Assembly: GCA_013420905.1 (NCBI GenBank)
Contig: JAAXNY010000009.1
Location: 1,364,001-1,428,000, forward strand
DNA length: 64,000 nt
Source: Collybia mongolica
Lineage: Eukaryota > Basidiomycota > Agaricomycetes > Agaricales > Clitocybaceae
Direction of reading: 5' to 3'
Part shown: piece by piece, positions 10,862 to 23,458 of the stretch
Layout: every line of letters starts with the position of its first letter
How positions within the stretch are numbered: the stretch's first letter is position 1
Notes under the pieces: model-generated
What the model saw: only the letters and a program-made list of their open reading frames with translations
Database searches by the model: none
What the model was told of the DNA's origin: nothing
Translations under genes and position numbers: made by a program

Positions 10862-13364
10862 ATGCTCAGAGTTGCATGTCGCCAGTGCTTTGGTGGAGCT
10901 CTAACGCCCGCAACAAGAGCCCAGCTACGTGGCAAAGCTTATTCCTCACCTCAGAGATTCGTAACTCGCCAACTATGGGGCGCAACGTCAAGCCGCAACG
11001 GTCTTGTCTGGTTTTCCCCTTGGTCTAATAAGTTCCCTGGTTCTTTGCGAACAAGAATACTACTTCAATCCGTCTTCTATGCTGTCTGTATAGTCGGGGT
11101 CACTGAAATGGTAGACTCCTATCTATTCGTATGTATACTACTTCCTTTCCCATCAAATTTCGTCATAACAAAACATGAATGGGCCTCCGTCCAATTCAAA
11201 AGCGGCCTACAAATGATAAAACCGAATCTACCATAACTCAATATGGGTCACCTAAAGAAGTCGAATTAGCTATCCAGGAGTTGCGGGAAGCTTTGCCCGG
11301 TGATAACTCCGTTTCAACAGATCCAAACACTTTACAAACGTACGGCTTCTCGGAAAATTCTTACCATGCATCATCCCCCCATTCAGTTGTGGTATGAACT
11401 TTATTGATAACATAGTCTAAACTCGGAGGTCTAATCGGGTCCAGGTTCGCCCCAACTGTACCGCAGATGTCGTCGATATCGTCAAGATTTCGCGCAAATA
11501 TAAAGTACCCATAGTGGCCTACAGCGGTGCAACAAGCCTTGAAGGACATACTTCAGGGGTAACACGCTTGCATTCTTTTCGATAAGTACTCACATAAATC
11601 TGGTCTAGTTTTCGTCAGGAAGTATATGTTTAGATATGTCCAGAATGGATCAAATCATCCAAATAAATGGCAAGTATCCAATTCTCACTCTCATTCACTC
11701 ACTCACTGAGATAAGCAATGCATTCAGAGAATGATTGTGACCTTATCTGCCAATCGGGAGCCCGCTGGGAAGACATAAACGAAGCCTTAAAAGAAAAAGG
11801 CATTCCGCTCTTCTTTCCAGTTAGTACATTGTACCCTATGTGGCCTGATTGACACACCATCACCCCCGCCATCACCACAGCTAGATCCGGGTCCAGGAGC
11901 TGTAAGTTGATATTCTTTTGTGAGATCACCATGCTCCTGATGCTATGTTCAACTCGTAGACAATAGGGGGGATGATTGGAACTGGATGCAGTGGAAGTGA
12001 GTCCACTGAGTGTAAAAATAATTCAACATATACCTTACAGGCACCTCTAGCGAATGCCGTACGCTATGGGACGGCAAGGGCGGAGTGGTTTCTCAACATT
12101 GTTATTTTCTTGGTTTATACAAGAATACATAATCTTAACGCCTATTTAACAGACCGCGGTGCTCCCGAATGGCGAGGTCATCAAAACCCGCAGTCGCGCG
12201 AGGAAATCAGCCGCTGGATTTGATACAACTAAGCTTTTCATAGGTGCTGAAGGAACATTAGGCATCGTCACAGAAGGTCGAACGGTTTACCTTTATATGC
12301 TCCATCGCTTGCTGAACCGCTACAGCTACCCTGCGACTTACTCCTGTCATCCCTTATAAAGTTGCAATGGCTCAGTTCCCAGACGTTGAGCATGCTGTTG
12401 GTGCCGTCCAGGAAATCCTTAACACTCCTTATGGGTCACACATCCGTGAGTTAGTTACAACACATTTGTTTCCGGTAGATTTATCTTTCCCAGAATGCGT
12501 TGAACTTCTGGACGATCATAGTAAGTATGGTACTATATTTGTGATGGTATCTGCTGAGGAATTTTCCAGTGATGAAGGCTATTAACATAGCCGGCTTAGT
12601 CGACCACCCTTATCCTGTCAAGGATACGCTTTTCTTCAAAATTCAAGGTGATTCGCCTTCAATCAAGCGAACTTCGGAAGTAGTCCAAGCTGTCGTTACA
12701 AAATATGGAAGTACCCGCTTTAAATTTGCTGCCACCGATGATGAAGCTCATGATTTATGGCAAAATCGTAAGTATGCCCTTACATCAACCTTGGCAGCAA
12801 ACCCTGGGGCACGATGTTGGACAACAGATGTATGGTGCGTGCCCCCCAGTACCGGCATCCCAATGGTACCATAGTCATGCTTCGATTTAGTGTGCCAGTG
12901 TCACGTTTGCCACAACTCGTCCTTGAGACAAAACTTGACCTCGCGAATTCTGGGCTGTTGAGCACAATAGTCGGCCATGTAGGAGATGGCAATTTCCACG
13001 CTCTAATACTCTTTCGTGATAACAACGAATTCGAACGTGTAAGCGATGCCGTTCATCGGCTGGTACATCGCGCTATTGCATTGGAAGGAACATGCGAGTG
13101 TATCCCATTTGTTATCGATTGTGATGATTGACTCCACAATAACATAGGTACTGGCGAGCATGGGGTTGGTGTGGGAAAGAAGGAGTATTTGGTGGACGAG
13201 CTCGGGGAGGGAACGGTCGAACTTATGAGAACGGTTAAACGAGCTGTTGATCCTTACAATCTTTTGAACCCAGGAAAGGCAAGTTATTATCATGGATGGA
13301 ATATCGTGCAACGTCTAAATGTTGCTCAAAGCTATATCCGAGTAGGGCAGAAGTCACGAAGTAA
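10862..13364 (+). CDS. DLD1: D-lactate dehydrogenase (cytochrome), mitochondrial, FAD-linked
   Basis: The enzyme oxidises D-lactate to pyruvate and passes electrons to cytochrome c in the mitochondrion. From ATG 10862 the protein starts [19 protein letters not shown], an Arg-rich, acid-poor presequence. A membrane-compatible stretch follows ([16 protein letters not shown]). The FAD-binding PCMH domain shows [14 protein letters not shown], the flavin-contact motif [30 protein letters not shown] and [11 protein letters not shown]. The C-terminal FAD-oxidase domain shows [21 protein letters not shown] and CTGEHGVG. About eleven short introns are needed. Two of them have GC-AG ends: one before CTGEHG (GCGAGT donor, 13,087-13,147) and the last one (GCAAGT donor, 13,280-13,330). 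The final exon gives [14 protein letters not shown] and a stop at 13,362-13,364. Confidence 0.93.
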
Positions 13365-13605
13365 TCCAAGGCCTTCGCTATCCGGTCGAGACTAGATCTA
13401 TGGAATTATGACCTTTCTATACAATGCTGAAATACTACTAAGTGTGATTTGGAAAGTAACCCACTGGACACCCATTAAAGGGGTTTATTGAGCCTCTAGC
13501 TCTCATTTTAAGTATTTCGTTTTACTCTAATTCCTTCTAAGTTGAGTTTGTTTGAATTAAGAAATGTATTGCAGTGCGGAGGAACCATATCCATTGAATA
13601 TTGAT

Positions 13606-16600
13606 TTAATCGCAATCAACTGGTTTGATGGACTGGATCCTTTCCATTACCTCACGAACCTCTGTTTCTGCAAAAACTGCCGCTTCCCTAGCCACTGCTA
13701 GTTTTTTCTCCAGTTCTTCCGTAGTCATGGGTCTAGTTGTTCCATTCTCCTCGATAACACCAATCTTGTCGAACCGCTGCAAGGTATTTCCAGCACGGGG
13801 CATGAAGCCATATCGGTCCCACCCACTGTCATTAAACGAAAGGACTGCTCGCACAGCCGCCGTATTGATGTCCCGATGCAGTTCTTCCAATTTGGATAAT
13901 TGGACTTCCATCCATCGCGCCCGGCGTTCCAAAGCCAACGTCAATGCCGCAACTTCGTCTTCCTTTCCCTGTCCTTCATCGCCTCCGTCATCGAGGAAGT
14001 CATCTCCCTTCAGCATATCACGCAAGACTCCATCGAAAGAAGAGCTATCGTCCCAGGTGGTGCGAGGGAGTAATCGTAGTAAGTCCGAAATTGTCTGGGT
14101 TAATGTCTCAAGGAGCTGTTGAAAAGAAGAGACGGCATTGTCGATGGAACCGGATGGCATGTTGTTTGCAAACGAACCTCCCCCAACCGACAAAGCAGAT
14201 AAGGCATGGACGAGCGGCCCGTACTCAAGTGGCATGGTAGCTACCGAGTTAATTTTATGGAGGTCGAAGAATGAATGATTGGGAAGATCCATTCCAGGGT
14301 GTAAAATGTCAATGTCTTCTAAGAGTTCTTCAACCGACGTTGGCGTTGCCCGATCTAGGGATTGTGAACGAGAATTACTTGAACTAGAGTCGGTGAAAGG
14401 TCGTGATGAATCTGAAGTCAAAACGGAGGGGTGGGCAGGTGCCTCATCATGAATAGGTCCCTCCTTTGGAACCTTGATCGGCTTTGTTGTTGGCTTCGTC
14501 TTCTTCGGCTTTTTTGACAGGAGAGGAACCTGTATCACAGGTTCAGCTAGCTTCGAAGCTGGCTTGACTATTGGGTGTGTGGGAGTTGATGGCTTCACAG
14601 AGGTTGATACATGATGAGCGACTTTGTCACTATGAGGCTTGTTCTCGGATCTTCTGGCCTGCTGGGCCCTTTCCTTTTCGGCCAAAGCAGCTCTGTCCTT
14701 TTGGAGCTGAAGGAGCCGCTCATTTTCGAGCTTCGCTGCCTTTTTCTTCTCGTGCGCCATTTTCTCCTTTTCGGCAAGTAATTGCTGTGCCTTCAGTGCT
14801 GCAAGCCTTTCCTTCTCAGCTAATTTCTCCTGGGCGATCCTGGCACGTTCCGCCACTTTAGCTACGGCCCGCTCTTGTGCAAGCCTTTGTCTTTCAGCAG
14901 CCTTTTCCATGGCCGCAGCTTTCTTTGCAGCTTTGCGTTCTGCCTTGTCCTGAGTTTTGGTATCGTTTTGTGGCACAGCATCGTCCGTTGTCGACGTATC
15001 ATCACCAGCAATGGAGGTTTCCACAGGACTCGCGATCAAGGCGGGGAAATCGGAGGAAGACAAGGCGAGTGATAAAATTGGCGAAGTGGTGGATGATACT
15101 ACACCGGAAAGAACATGGGAAAGAAATATTAGCGTCAAATAGACGTGGATACCATACCCAAGGGGAGGGAGGATTCATTGTTTATGTGTGATTATTTGAA
15201 ATTCGCGAGTCGGAAGAGTCCATGCAGTGAGTAGCGGGATGAAGACGGAAGGATAGGATCGGAAGATGCATCAATGCCGATAATAGATATTCCGCACTGA
15301 GAAAGCACGGTACTCGGTACACTGACCTCCCTCCCCTCAAAAAAGAAAGAAATAGGCTCACCGTGCGTTGTTCTATATCTATCCAGCCCTCCATTGCCGT
15401 TGTTGACAACGTTCCCCGAAGCCAAATCATGGTGTGTTCCTTGAGGATAAGACAAACCAGGAGGAGGACCATATGACGGGTGATTGTATGCAGCTTCTGA
15501 AGTAGGCAGAGAAAAGCGGGCGGACATTATGGCGGGGTCGTTGAAAGGTGGCAAGGTAACCGGAGGTTTGAATAGATTTGCGTGGTCTAAAAGCGACACA
15601 AATAGTCAACGACCATCGCTAGATAAAGCTAACAGGAAATAGACGGTAGATGAATATAAAGTTCTTACCTGTTGGGGCATTTAAAGTGTCGCTCAAATTA
15701 TTGGCCCGGTCTCGGCTTGTTTGAATGAAATCTCTGAGCTGAGCCTCACTCACACCGGAGTCAAAAGGCTGAAACCGTATCTGTGGTTGAGTGTAAGTAG
15801 GTTGCATGGATTGAACGAGAGGTGATCCCATGGCTGAACTGAGTTGTCCATAGCCTTGATCCTGTCGAGCCCAATGAGCTGAGGATGGCGATTGCAGGGG
15901 ACCATCTGTCGAGTTGTAGAAGGACTGAACGTCACCGTTGCTATTACCCAATGGAGAAGGCGCGTGTGATGGAGAGGACGTGGCTGTTGACCCTTGCCGA
16001 CCGCGCGCAAATCCGAATCGAGACATTTTCCGAGTTGTGTCATCATCCGAAGAGACATAATGAGATCTGCGAAGCGATGAGGCTGGTGGCGCAGATAGAT
16101 CTTCATTCCCATCAGCGAAGGGGTTAAAGGATCCCATATAACCTAGGCTCCCATTCGTTGGTTTCTCGAGAGTTGACGCAGGTGATGATCGGGTAGCTAA
16201 CGGGTCATATATCGAGCGGTTTGGATGATGGGGGTACGGAAGCCCGGGTGGCACCATGAAGGCAGGGGATGAAGATATGGGTGTACGGAGAGCAGGAAAT
16301 GCATCAGCGTAGCCCCCGCGAAAAGGGATATTCGCCTCAGCTTCGAAATCTGGTAATGTTTGGTTTATGTCGTTACCTGCCAGTGCTGGATCGAGATTAA
16401 AGCTAAAACTAGCGCCATCCCCACTTAATGTCTGAAGAGTTCTATCAAAGTCTGGAAATGGACTTTGTCCTATGGAGGTGGGAAGTGCAGACTCGCGTCT
16501 CGCTTTAACATCGTCTAGGAGGGCGCGAGCAGCCGTGGACATCTGATACGAAGATTGAGAAGCAAGGAGTGGCGTCTGTGGAGACGCAGTCTCAAAGCGA

Positions 16601-18378
16601 GGAGGGCGGCTGGGAGAGGAAATACCCGGTGGAGCTGACAAACCAGGAGGTACAGCTGGGATGCTGGGTGGAACATCAGGTACACGAGGGAGGGATAGAT
16701 ATGAATTCACTTGTTGTATCTGGGGAGAAGTGGCAGAGTCTTGTGATGTCGATGTTTGATCAGAATCGGCAGCAGTGGAGAGGGCAGGAGATTGTGGCGG
16801 TAGAGGAGGAGGGAGCGTGTCTTTTTTCTGTTGTGGGCCTTTCGATTGAGCAGGTGTCGTAGCACGTGGCGGCACTGGTGAAAAAGCCGGGGTCGATGGT
16901 CGCGACGAAGATGTTTGTGATGGTGTTTTAGTCGTCGAGGTTATCTTTCGATCTTGCGTAACTTTCTGAGATGTGCTCGCCCGCACGTCATTGGTATGCG
17001 CCGGGGTTGTAGGATTTCGTGATGGACGTGATATCCCACCGCGTCGGGTCTGACGAGTAATCACCGCAGGACCAGGCATAGGATGGTTAGGTACTGCAGA
17101 TGGGGCCTGTGGCACAGGGTTGTGTGGTGCCTTCTGCGCCCAGGCAGCCGCACGAGGCAGTCCTCCTTAACTTTCGTAATTAGTGTTGACCAACGAGGCT
17201 GAGAGAATATTTACCATCTTGGTCATCGGGTTTCTTATTGGCAACTACAGCGTTCCGTGCTCTACTTTCCGTCGCCTTCATAGTATGTTTCCTGAAATGG
17301 AGATCAGCCACAGCAATATCGCTGAAAGGAGAGTAACCAACAAAGTTGTCAAATCCTCTTTGGTAAAACAATCCTTTTCATCACCCCATTCATGGAGGTT
17401 CATGCAACTATGATCACTACATGATACTCCACGTAAGAATGCCATGCAGTATTTTGTTGTGCCGTAGCTGGCACGCATTAATTCTCTGCCACCCCCTGGA
17501 GAAGGGGTGCCATCCACAGCAGCGATGGAACGCGCAGCGTCTTCTCGCCTATGATAAGTTATATAAAGTCCGACGACTGGCGGCCCTCCACCAGAAGGGG
17601 TTCGTTTCACGAGCAAGATCTTAGTAATTTTGCCATATTGTCCGAAGTACTCATTAGACCTCAATGTTGGGATAAGCTTGACCAGATATTAGCTTCAAAA
17701 TTTGTGTCGTAGAGGTGACCCACCTCCTCCTTGGCAAACCGGGGACCTATACCAACGACATAAACAACATTACGCTGAACGACACGTACGTTGGCGAGGT
17801 GACGTCTGCCCAGTGTATCGAGTTCCTTGCGTTCGCGTTCCCTCTGTTTCTTCTGCTGAGTGAGGCGCTTATGACTTTGGAGACATCATGAGATAACAGG
17901 CTATGACGGTAGGATGTGTTACACGTACTCCTGAGTGGCGATGGGCTTGAACTCAACAGCGTCGTCGGTATAAACTCGACGACAGGCAGGGCATCGCTTA
18001 TTGAGATTCTCCTTGATGTGATGCCAGCAAAAACGGCATATCTGAATGCAGACTCGTTAGGACCAGGGGGAAAACTAACGTAGCAAAGGCTTTAGGAGCA
18101 CCTGATAGCCACAGATGCAGGGTTTGAAATTTAGATCTGATATGTCCATTTCTTCGAGACACAGAGGGCACTCGGCATCCTCCTAATTTTTTTCCCCACA
18201 AACAGTCATGAGCACAATGGCTTTGCTGCATTGATTGACAACCCACCGCTTCATCGTCGCTCCAATACGCGTCTTGAACGCCAGCAAGAACATGAGATTT
18301 GGACTGCGAAACGGAAAACCCTGCATGTATTACGGGGGCAGGAAGAGAGTGGTGTGTATGAGGCCTGGATGTGGTCAT
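13606..18378 (-). CDS. NOT4: NOT4/CNOT4-like E3 ubiquitin ligase of the CCR4-NOT complex
   Basis: NOT4 is the RING ligase of CCR4-NOT, acting in translation quality control and mRNA decay. The N-terminal C4C4 RING is split over exons at about 17,960-18,185: DAECPLCLEEMD, CICGYQ, CRFCWHHI, KRCPACRRVY. It is followed by an RRM (RSNEYFGQYGKITKILLVKR...VVGLYITYHRREDAARSI) and a C3H1 zinc finger (YGTTKYCMAFLRGVSCSDHS...HEWGD). A long Ser/Pro-rich disordered region comes next (about 15,650-17,115). The last exon (13,606-about 15,132) has a Lys/Ala/Glu-rich coiled coil and a conserved basidiomycete C-terminal domain (FDLHKIN...LLRLLPRTTWDD...DRYGFMPRAG). The junction between about 15,080 and 15,360 is uncertain: one intron of about 225 nt keeps the phase, but a small extra exon is possible. 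Confidence 0.88.
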
Positions 18379-18693
18379 GGCAAAGAGCTGGATATAAGGG
18401 CAAAACTGGATAGAAATGGTTTCCTTGTCGGAAGAGGCGGAATGAAAGAGCTTGAAACGCGGTCCTCACAATGAGGCAGAGCAATCTATTTGTTTCCCAC
18501 GTTGTGATTATTTGTCAGTGCTTTGCAACCTGACAGTTATGTAATCTTGATTTATCGATTAGATAAGATGTTCATAGTTCATTGACTCGATTGCGGATTA
18601 AAGCTGATTTCGAGTCGTACCACGTCAACGCTCCCAGATTGAACTTGAACACTACAAACAATCCCGGCTCTACATACTCCATCATAAACCAAT

Positions 18694-20451
18694 AATGGCA
18701 CTACCGACAACTGTACCACTCGCCGAGACACTTGCCTCGTCCGTCAAGGAAGCCTCGCTTGCGGAGTGCGTTGCGCGATTCTTAACATGGTCAATTCCTT
18801 GCAGAAGACTCACACTTCTGCGTTCCCGCGCGACAGTATCGCGACCCACGAAAAAGATGTAAATACAACTACCTCTGCGAGTCTCCAAACGGACACGACC
18901 TCACAAGCACAAGTCGTGACCCCCTGGGACGTTCAAGGTTCAGTTTCTGCGGACGGGAAACAACAAGCAATTGATTATGACAAACTCATCGACCAATTTG
19001 GCACACGTAGAGTCGACGTCGCCCTACTGGCCCGGTTTGAGAAATTGACGGGAAAGAGACCCCATGTATTCCTTCGGCGGGGGATGTTCTTCTCCCATAG
19101 GTAGTTCAACCGTTAACGATGTTACCGCTTACTGGAGGTTATCTTTAGAGAATTCGACAAGATTCTAGATCGATATGAACAGGGCAAACCTTTCTTCTTG
19201 TACACGGGTCGTGGGCCCAGCAGCGACAGTATGCACCTAGGACATATGGTTCCCTTTGTATTTACCAAGTTAGATTTACTCTGTGTCTCACGCACTGTGG
19301 GCCCTGCTAACTTTAATATTTTTTTTTCAGGTGGATGCAGGATGTTTTCGATGTTCCCTTGGTTATTCAACTTACCGGTTGGCCAACTTGTACCTTTGTC
19401 AAAATCGCTTCTGACCACAATCTCACAGACGACGAGAAATTTTTGTTTAAACACGAACTGACTGTGGATAAAGTGCGATCTTTCGCCAGACAGAACGCGC
19501 GCGATATCATTGCGGTTGGGTTCAAGCTGGAAAAAACATTTATTTTCAGTGACTACGACTTCATGGGTGGACCTTTTTATCAAAATGTCTCCAAAGTATC
19601 GAGACAAATCACTTACAGTCAAGCTAAAGCTACATTTGGATTTGTCGAATCGTAGGTTCTGTCAATTCTTTTACCATCCCTTACTCACTACCTTTTCAGA
19701 GACAACATAGGCAAGGTCCACTTTGCATCAATCCAAGCAGCCCCGTCTTTTTCCAATTCCTTCCCTCAAATATTTGGCACAGCGTCTAATATTCCCTGCT
19801 TGATACCATGCGCGATCGACCAAGATCCATATTTCCGCCTAACGCGTGACGTCGCTCAAAAACTCAAATACCCCAAACCGGCTCTTTTGCACTCGAAATT
19901 CTTTCCTGCATTACAAGGCCCTCAAACGAAGATGAGCGCAAGTGATCCAAACAGTAGTATATATATGAGTGACAAAGCGGCCCAGATCAAGAATAAAATT
20001 AACAAACACGGATTTTCAGGAGGGAAAGAGACGGAAGAGGAACACAGGCGCCTTGGAGGAGATACAGAGGTCGATGTCAGCTACCAATATTTGACATTTT
20101 TTCTCGAAGACGACGCTGAATTGGATCAACTTGGCAAGGTTAGGGCTGTGATTCGAATATCACTGCGAGATTTGGGCTAATTCTTATATTGCTAGGATTA
20201 TCGAGCCGGACACCTTTTGACAGGGCAGCTAAAGGCAAAATGTATAGAACTTCTTCAGCGTTTCGTTGGTGATTTTCAAGAGGTATATTCACCTTATTCC
20301 ATTAGTTATGTGAGTCGACTCCTTACGTTTTACCTTGGCACAGCGTAAATCCAAGGTTACGGATGATGACATCACGGCATTCATGGATCCCTCTCGAACA
20401 ATAGAACCAACCATGGGAAAACGTATCAATGGTGCAGCTCCCTTGAGTTGA
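18694..20451 (+). CDS. WRS1: Tryptophanyl-tRNA synthetase, cytoplasmic
   Basis: This class I aminoacyl-tRNA synthetase charges tRNA(Trp) with tryptophan in the cytosol. The start is ATG 18,694 ([20 protein letters not shown]). The body contains [16 protein letters not shown] followed by the HIGH-type motif HLGH (about 19,232), [23 protein letters not shown], the substrate-pocket segment [14 protein letters not shown], and the KMSAS signature at about 19,930-19,945. The C-terminal part has [15 protein letters not shown] and [10 protein letters not shown], then a stop at 20,449-20,451. About seven short introns are needed. The KMSAS, the QDPYFR motif and the absence of a presequence fit the eukaryotic cytosolic type. 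It is divergent from NOT4, with 315 bp between starts. Confidence 0.95.
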
Positions 20452-20524
20452 GCAAGATCATAATATAGGTTATTTATATTTTCGTGAAACCGGATTGTGT
20501 GCATTAGCTATGTGACAAAAGTTT

Positions 20525-21566
20525 CTAGGTCGCGGCTAACGCCCCTTCCTTACTGTTGTATGCCCCGTTCAATCGTTTGGACCAATCATACTTGGGAGTT
20601 ACGCTTTGCGGTTGCCAGGATTCAACTGCCTTTACCGCTGCATTCCCCCAGTCAAATGCTTCATGTTCATCATGCGACTCGGGGCCGTCAACAAAGATGA
20701 CAAGCCCGTAATTTGCCGCATTGATGAATCCTTCCGTGATGCCGTTCTGAATAAGCTGACGAAGCGGCTCGTAGAAGCCTAGGACATTCAACATCACGAC
20801 GGCTAGAGTGGAATTAATACCAGCCAGCAACTTCATAGATGAGACTGAAAGAAATACGTTTATCGTGGATTCCTAGCTGTGTCCAAGTCGCAACCTCCAT
20901 GACCTAATAACATTGAGTAAATACGTGGAGCTGATACCAAGGTGGACTATTTTACCTCTTCGAAGCTTCCAAATCCTCCTGGTAGACCAATAAAGCCCAC
21001 TGAGCGCTTTGCCATTTGGACTTTGCGTTCGTGCATCGAATCTACCACGATCTAGATGCACCTTAGATCAAAGTCAAGCAACTAGTGAATAGTGAACCTA
21101 CCGTTTTCATCTGATAGGCCCGTACATGCACGATCAATGCTCCAGGACTGTTTCAGTTGGTTCCGCGCGCACCTTCTCGTGCTTTGCACGCACTGATGCT
21201 CCGAGGATAGATTCGACATGGAGAGAGCCGTTGGCAATGGATTTTTCACGTTCTCCCCCGCCGACGTGAATAGCGTATGGGACTATCCCGATGGCATCCC
21301 CTCCATTAGCCAACGTGGATCCCGAGACGATACCCATGAGCCCTTGAGCACCCCCTCCATATATCAAGGGACGTTTTGCTTGTGCTAGGGCACGTCCAAC
21401 GGCTAGATTGATAAGGTGACGGATCAGATAAAGCATTATTCACATAATGGCCTGGTGGGATCGCACATTGGGCTGCATTCGCATACGCCTTTTGTGCACC
21501 TATAGAGGATCCACAATACACCGCAATACCCCCCTTCGAGTAAGACAAATCGATGGTATTAGCCAT
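20525..21566 (-). CDS. LOG-family (TIGR00730) nucleoside-5'-monophosphate phosphoribohydrolase-like
   Basis: The family hydrolyses N6-substituted AMP or AMP to the base and ribose 5-phosphate, and is annotated in plants as cytokinin-activating LOG. The start is ATG 21,566 ([21 protein letters not shown]). The family signatures are GGGAQGLMG (about 21,340) and [10 protein letters not shown] (about 20,955-20,995), the latter matching PGGxGTxxE with T changed to [11 protein letters not shown] precedes it. The C-terminal exon holds [18 protein letters not shown]...GFI. At least four introns occur. The one preceding IVVDSM needs a weak GTCCTG donor, so that boundary is doubtful. In fungi the physiological substrate is not settled. 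It is tail-to-tail with the TrpRS gene, 73 bp away. Confidence 0.85.
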
Positions 21567-22101
21567 AGATGATAAGCACAGGATATGGAGGGGCTTGAGT
21601 TCGAAAAGAATATGTTGTCTGATTTCAAAAGCGTCGGAACTGTAGGGTTCGAATTTGGTCCATATATAAAGCAACAGAGCATTTGACTGCTTTAGCTGGA
21701 TCCAAGCTCGATGTTTGACTTCTACGCTGGGTAGTTGACGTTGTACGCAGGGTAGTTATGGCGGGAAAATCATTTGGCTGTGGATTTACCTGAGTCCCGA
21801 GACGTTAAAGTCCAAGAGAACTCCGCTAGCACTGTTCGCTGTCTTTGTGTAACTCCGTTCTGTTTGTAACATCTACCTGTACCTTCTTCAAGTCGACTTT
21901 TTATATAGTACTTCTCCTTCTCGATCATAATTGAGGCTAGACTTTAACTTTGGGCTATTCGGCCAGCGTGTGATGAAGACCAGGGGAATCTAGAACCCGC
22001 ACGCTCTCCGAAACAATGTTGTTACATACTACCAAAATACAAGATCTTTAAATATCCAACTTTCCGGATCCAGGTATTGAATACATCCATCATCAGCATG
22101 T
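21567..22101. other. Intergenic region between LOG-like gene and twinfilin
   Basis: The region holds the upstream sequence of the LOG-like gene and the 3' flank of twinfilin. I see no reading frame with family resemblance and no repeat. Confidence 0.5.
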
Positions 22102-23361
22102 TTACTTCCTCCTGGCTGGCCCTCTGGGCTTGGCGAAGGGCTTCTTCTCATCACTATCCCTGCTGCTCGTCCCAACCCGCTGTACTGAGTCAGAGGTAGT
22201 ATTCAATCCGAGTTCCGACAAGATATATGCCTCGTCCAGTTCGATTGGATCAGACGTTTCAATCTTGCGGGATGAAATGTTGTTATTGTTTGAAGCGAGC
22301 AGAAGAGGTTTCGCTGCTGTGAACGTCGAGGTAGCTCCCGAGGAGTAAACCATCCTGTATTTAATAGGAGAATTCGAAGGACAAGAGTAAATGAACACTA
22401 TACTATAGATGTCATTGCTTACATCGAATATTAAACTGTTAGCACTCACTAATTTCGCGCCGGGATGGAGATGTATATGTATGTGGCCACGCAAAGAACG
22501 CATAGCATGGCTCTGACGCCGGCAAGTATGACCCAAGGGATTCGATTGTAATTGCTGATGCAGAAGAGAGGGTGAGTTTCTCGGATATCGAGTCGATTTT
22601 CTGGATGGCAATGAATTCGGGGAGGTTGCGATAAGAAACTGGGTTGTAATTACCACAACCACAATTTCACATCCGTCCCCAGCTCCAAGGTCTCTAACAG
22701 CGCCTTCCACTTCCTCGGACCAAGGAAGTCCAACTCCCGTGCCAATATGACTGGCGTGTGCCCGACTTCCCCGATACGCGTCTCCACTCTCTGTAGCTCG
22801 GATATCGGCCATCTCCTGTTCGCGGGAAGAAAGAGGTTTGGGGGCAGCGAGGTGTCGTTTATGTGATGCGTACGCTTCCGGGGTAAGGTCTGCTGTTGAA
22901 GTTGCAAAGATGGAGTCGGAGAACAGAGTTGACCCCAGGGATTTGAGTAGCGAAGTTCGTGTAGAGGCATAAAGCATCTGGTCGTATGTCAAGAATAGTG
23001 CACTTCCTTGAGGAGAAAAGAGGTTAAGAACCTTGTCTCTAACTTTGGCAGAATCAGGGACATAGCATATCGCTACCCAATCCGACAGTGCAATCTTAGC
23101 TAGAACGTACGCTGGGGTGTTGGGTTGGAGGACATTTTGGAGTAGTATTAGATCGTCTTCGAATGAACTGTTGGCAAAAATGGTCATGTCATGCACGATC
23201 GCTTCTGAATGAAGGATGAGATCGTTGAGAGTATATCAAATATGGATGCAAAGACCATGAGCAATCGACACTTTGAGGAAGCGGGTATCATCAGAGGTAT
23301 TTGCGTTTGCGAACAAGATTGCAAGTTCTGGAGCGACGCTGATACCAGAAGTAGCGGACAT
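22102..23361 (-). CDS. TWF1: Twinfilin (two ADF-homology domains)
   Basis: Twinfilin binds actin monomers and capping protein and regulates filament turnover in the cytoplasm. The start is ATG 23,361 (MSATSGISVAPELAILFANA). The first ADF-H domain contains LLQNVLQPNTPAYVLAKIAL, ICYVPDSAKVRDKM, YASTRTSLLKSLGS and the linker LTPEAYASHKRHLAAPKPLS. The linker motif GTGVGLPWSEEVE follows, then the second ADF-H domain in exons reading EFIAIQKIDS, SEPCYAFFAWPH and IVFIYSCPSNSPIKYRMVYS. The tail (DSDEKKPFAKPRGPARRK) is basic and proline-containing, as in twinfilin tails that bind capping protein. About six introns. It is head-to-head with the FYVE gene. Confidence 0.92.
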
Positions 23362-23458
23362 ACTAGTATTGTTTAAATAACGTTGAGAGGTTAGGAGACA
23401 AGAGTTGATTATCATCAACGGCGTATTGCGGCGTGTAACTCAAACAAGCTCACTCAGT
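23362..23458. promoter_or_regulatory. 97-bp bidirectional promoter between TWF1 and the FYVE gene
   Basis: Only 97 bp separate the two start codons, so both 5' leaders and any core promoters must lie within this stretch or overlap the opposite gene. No TATA box is obvious. The arrangement is seen directly; shared control is inferred. Confidence 0.55.
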
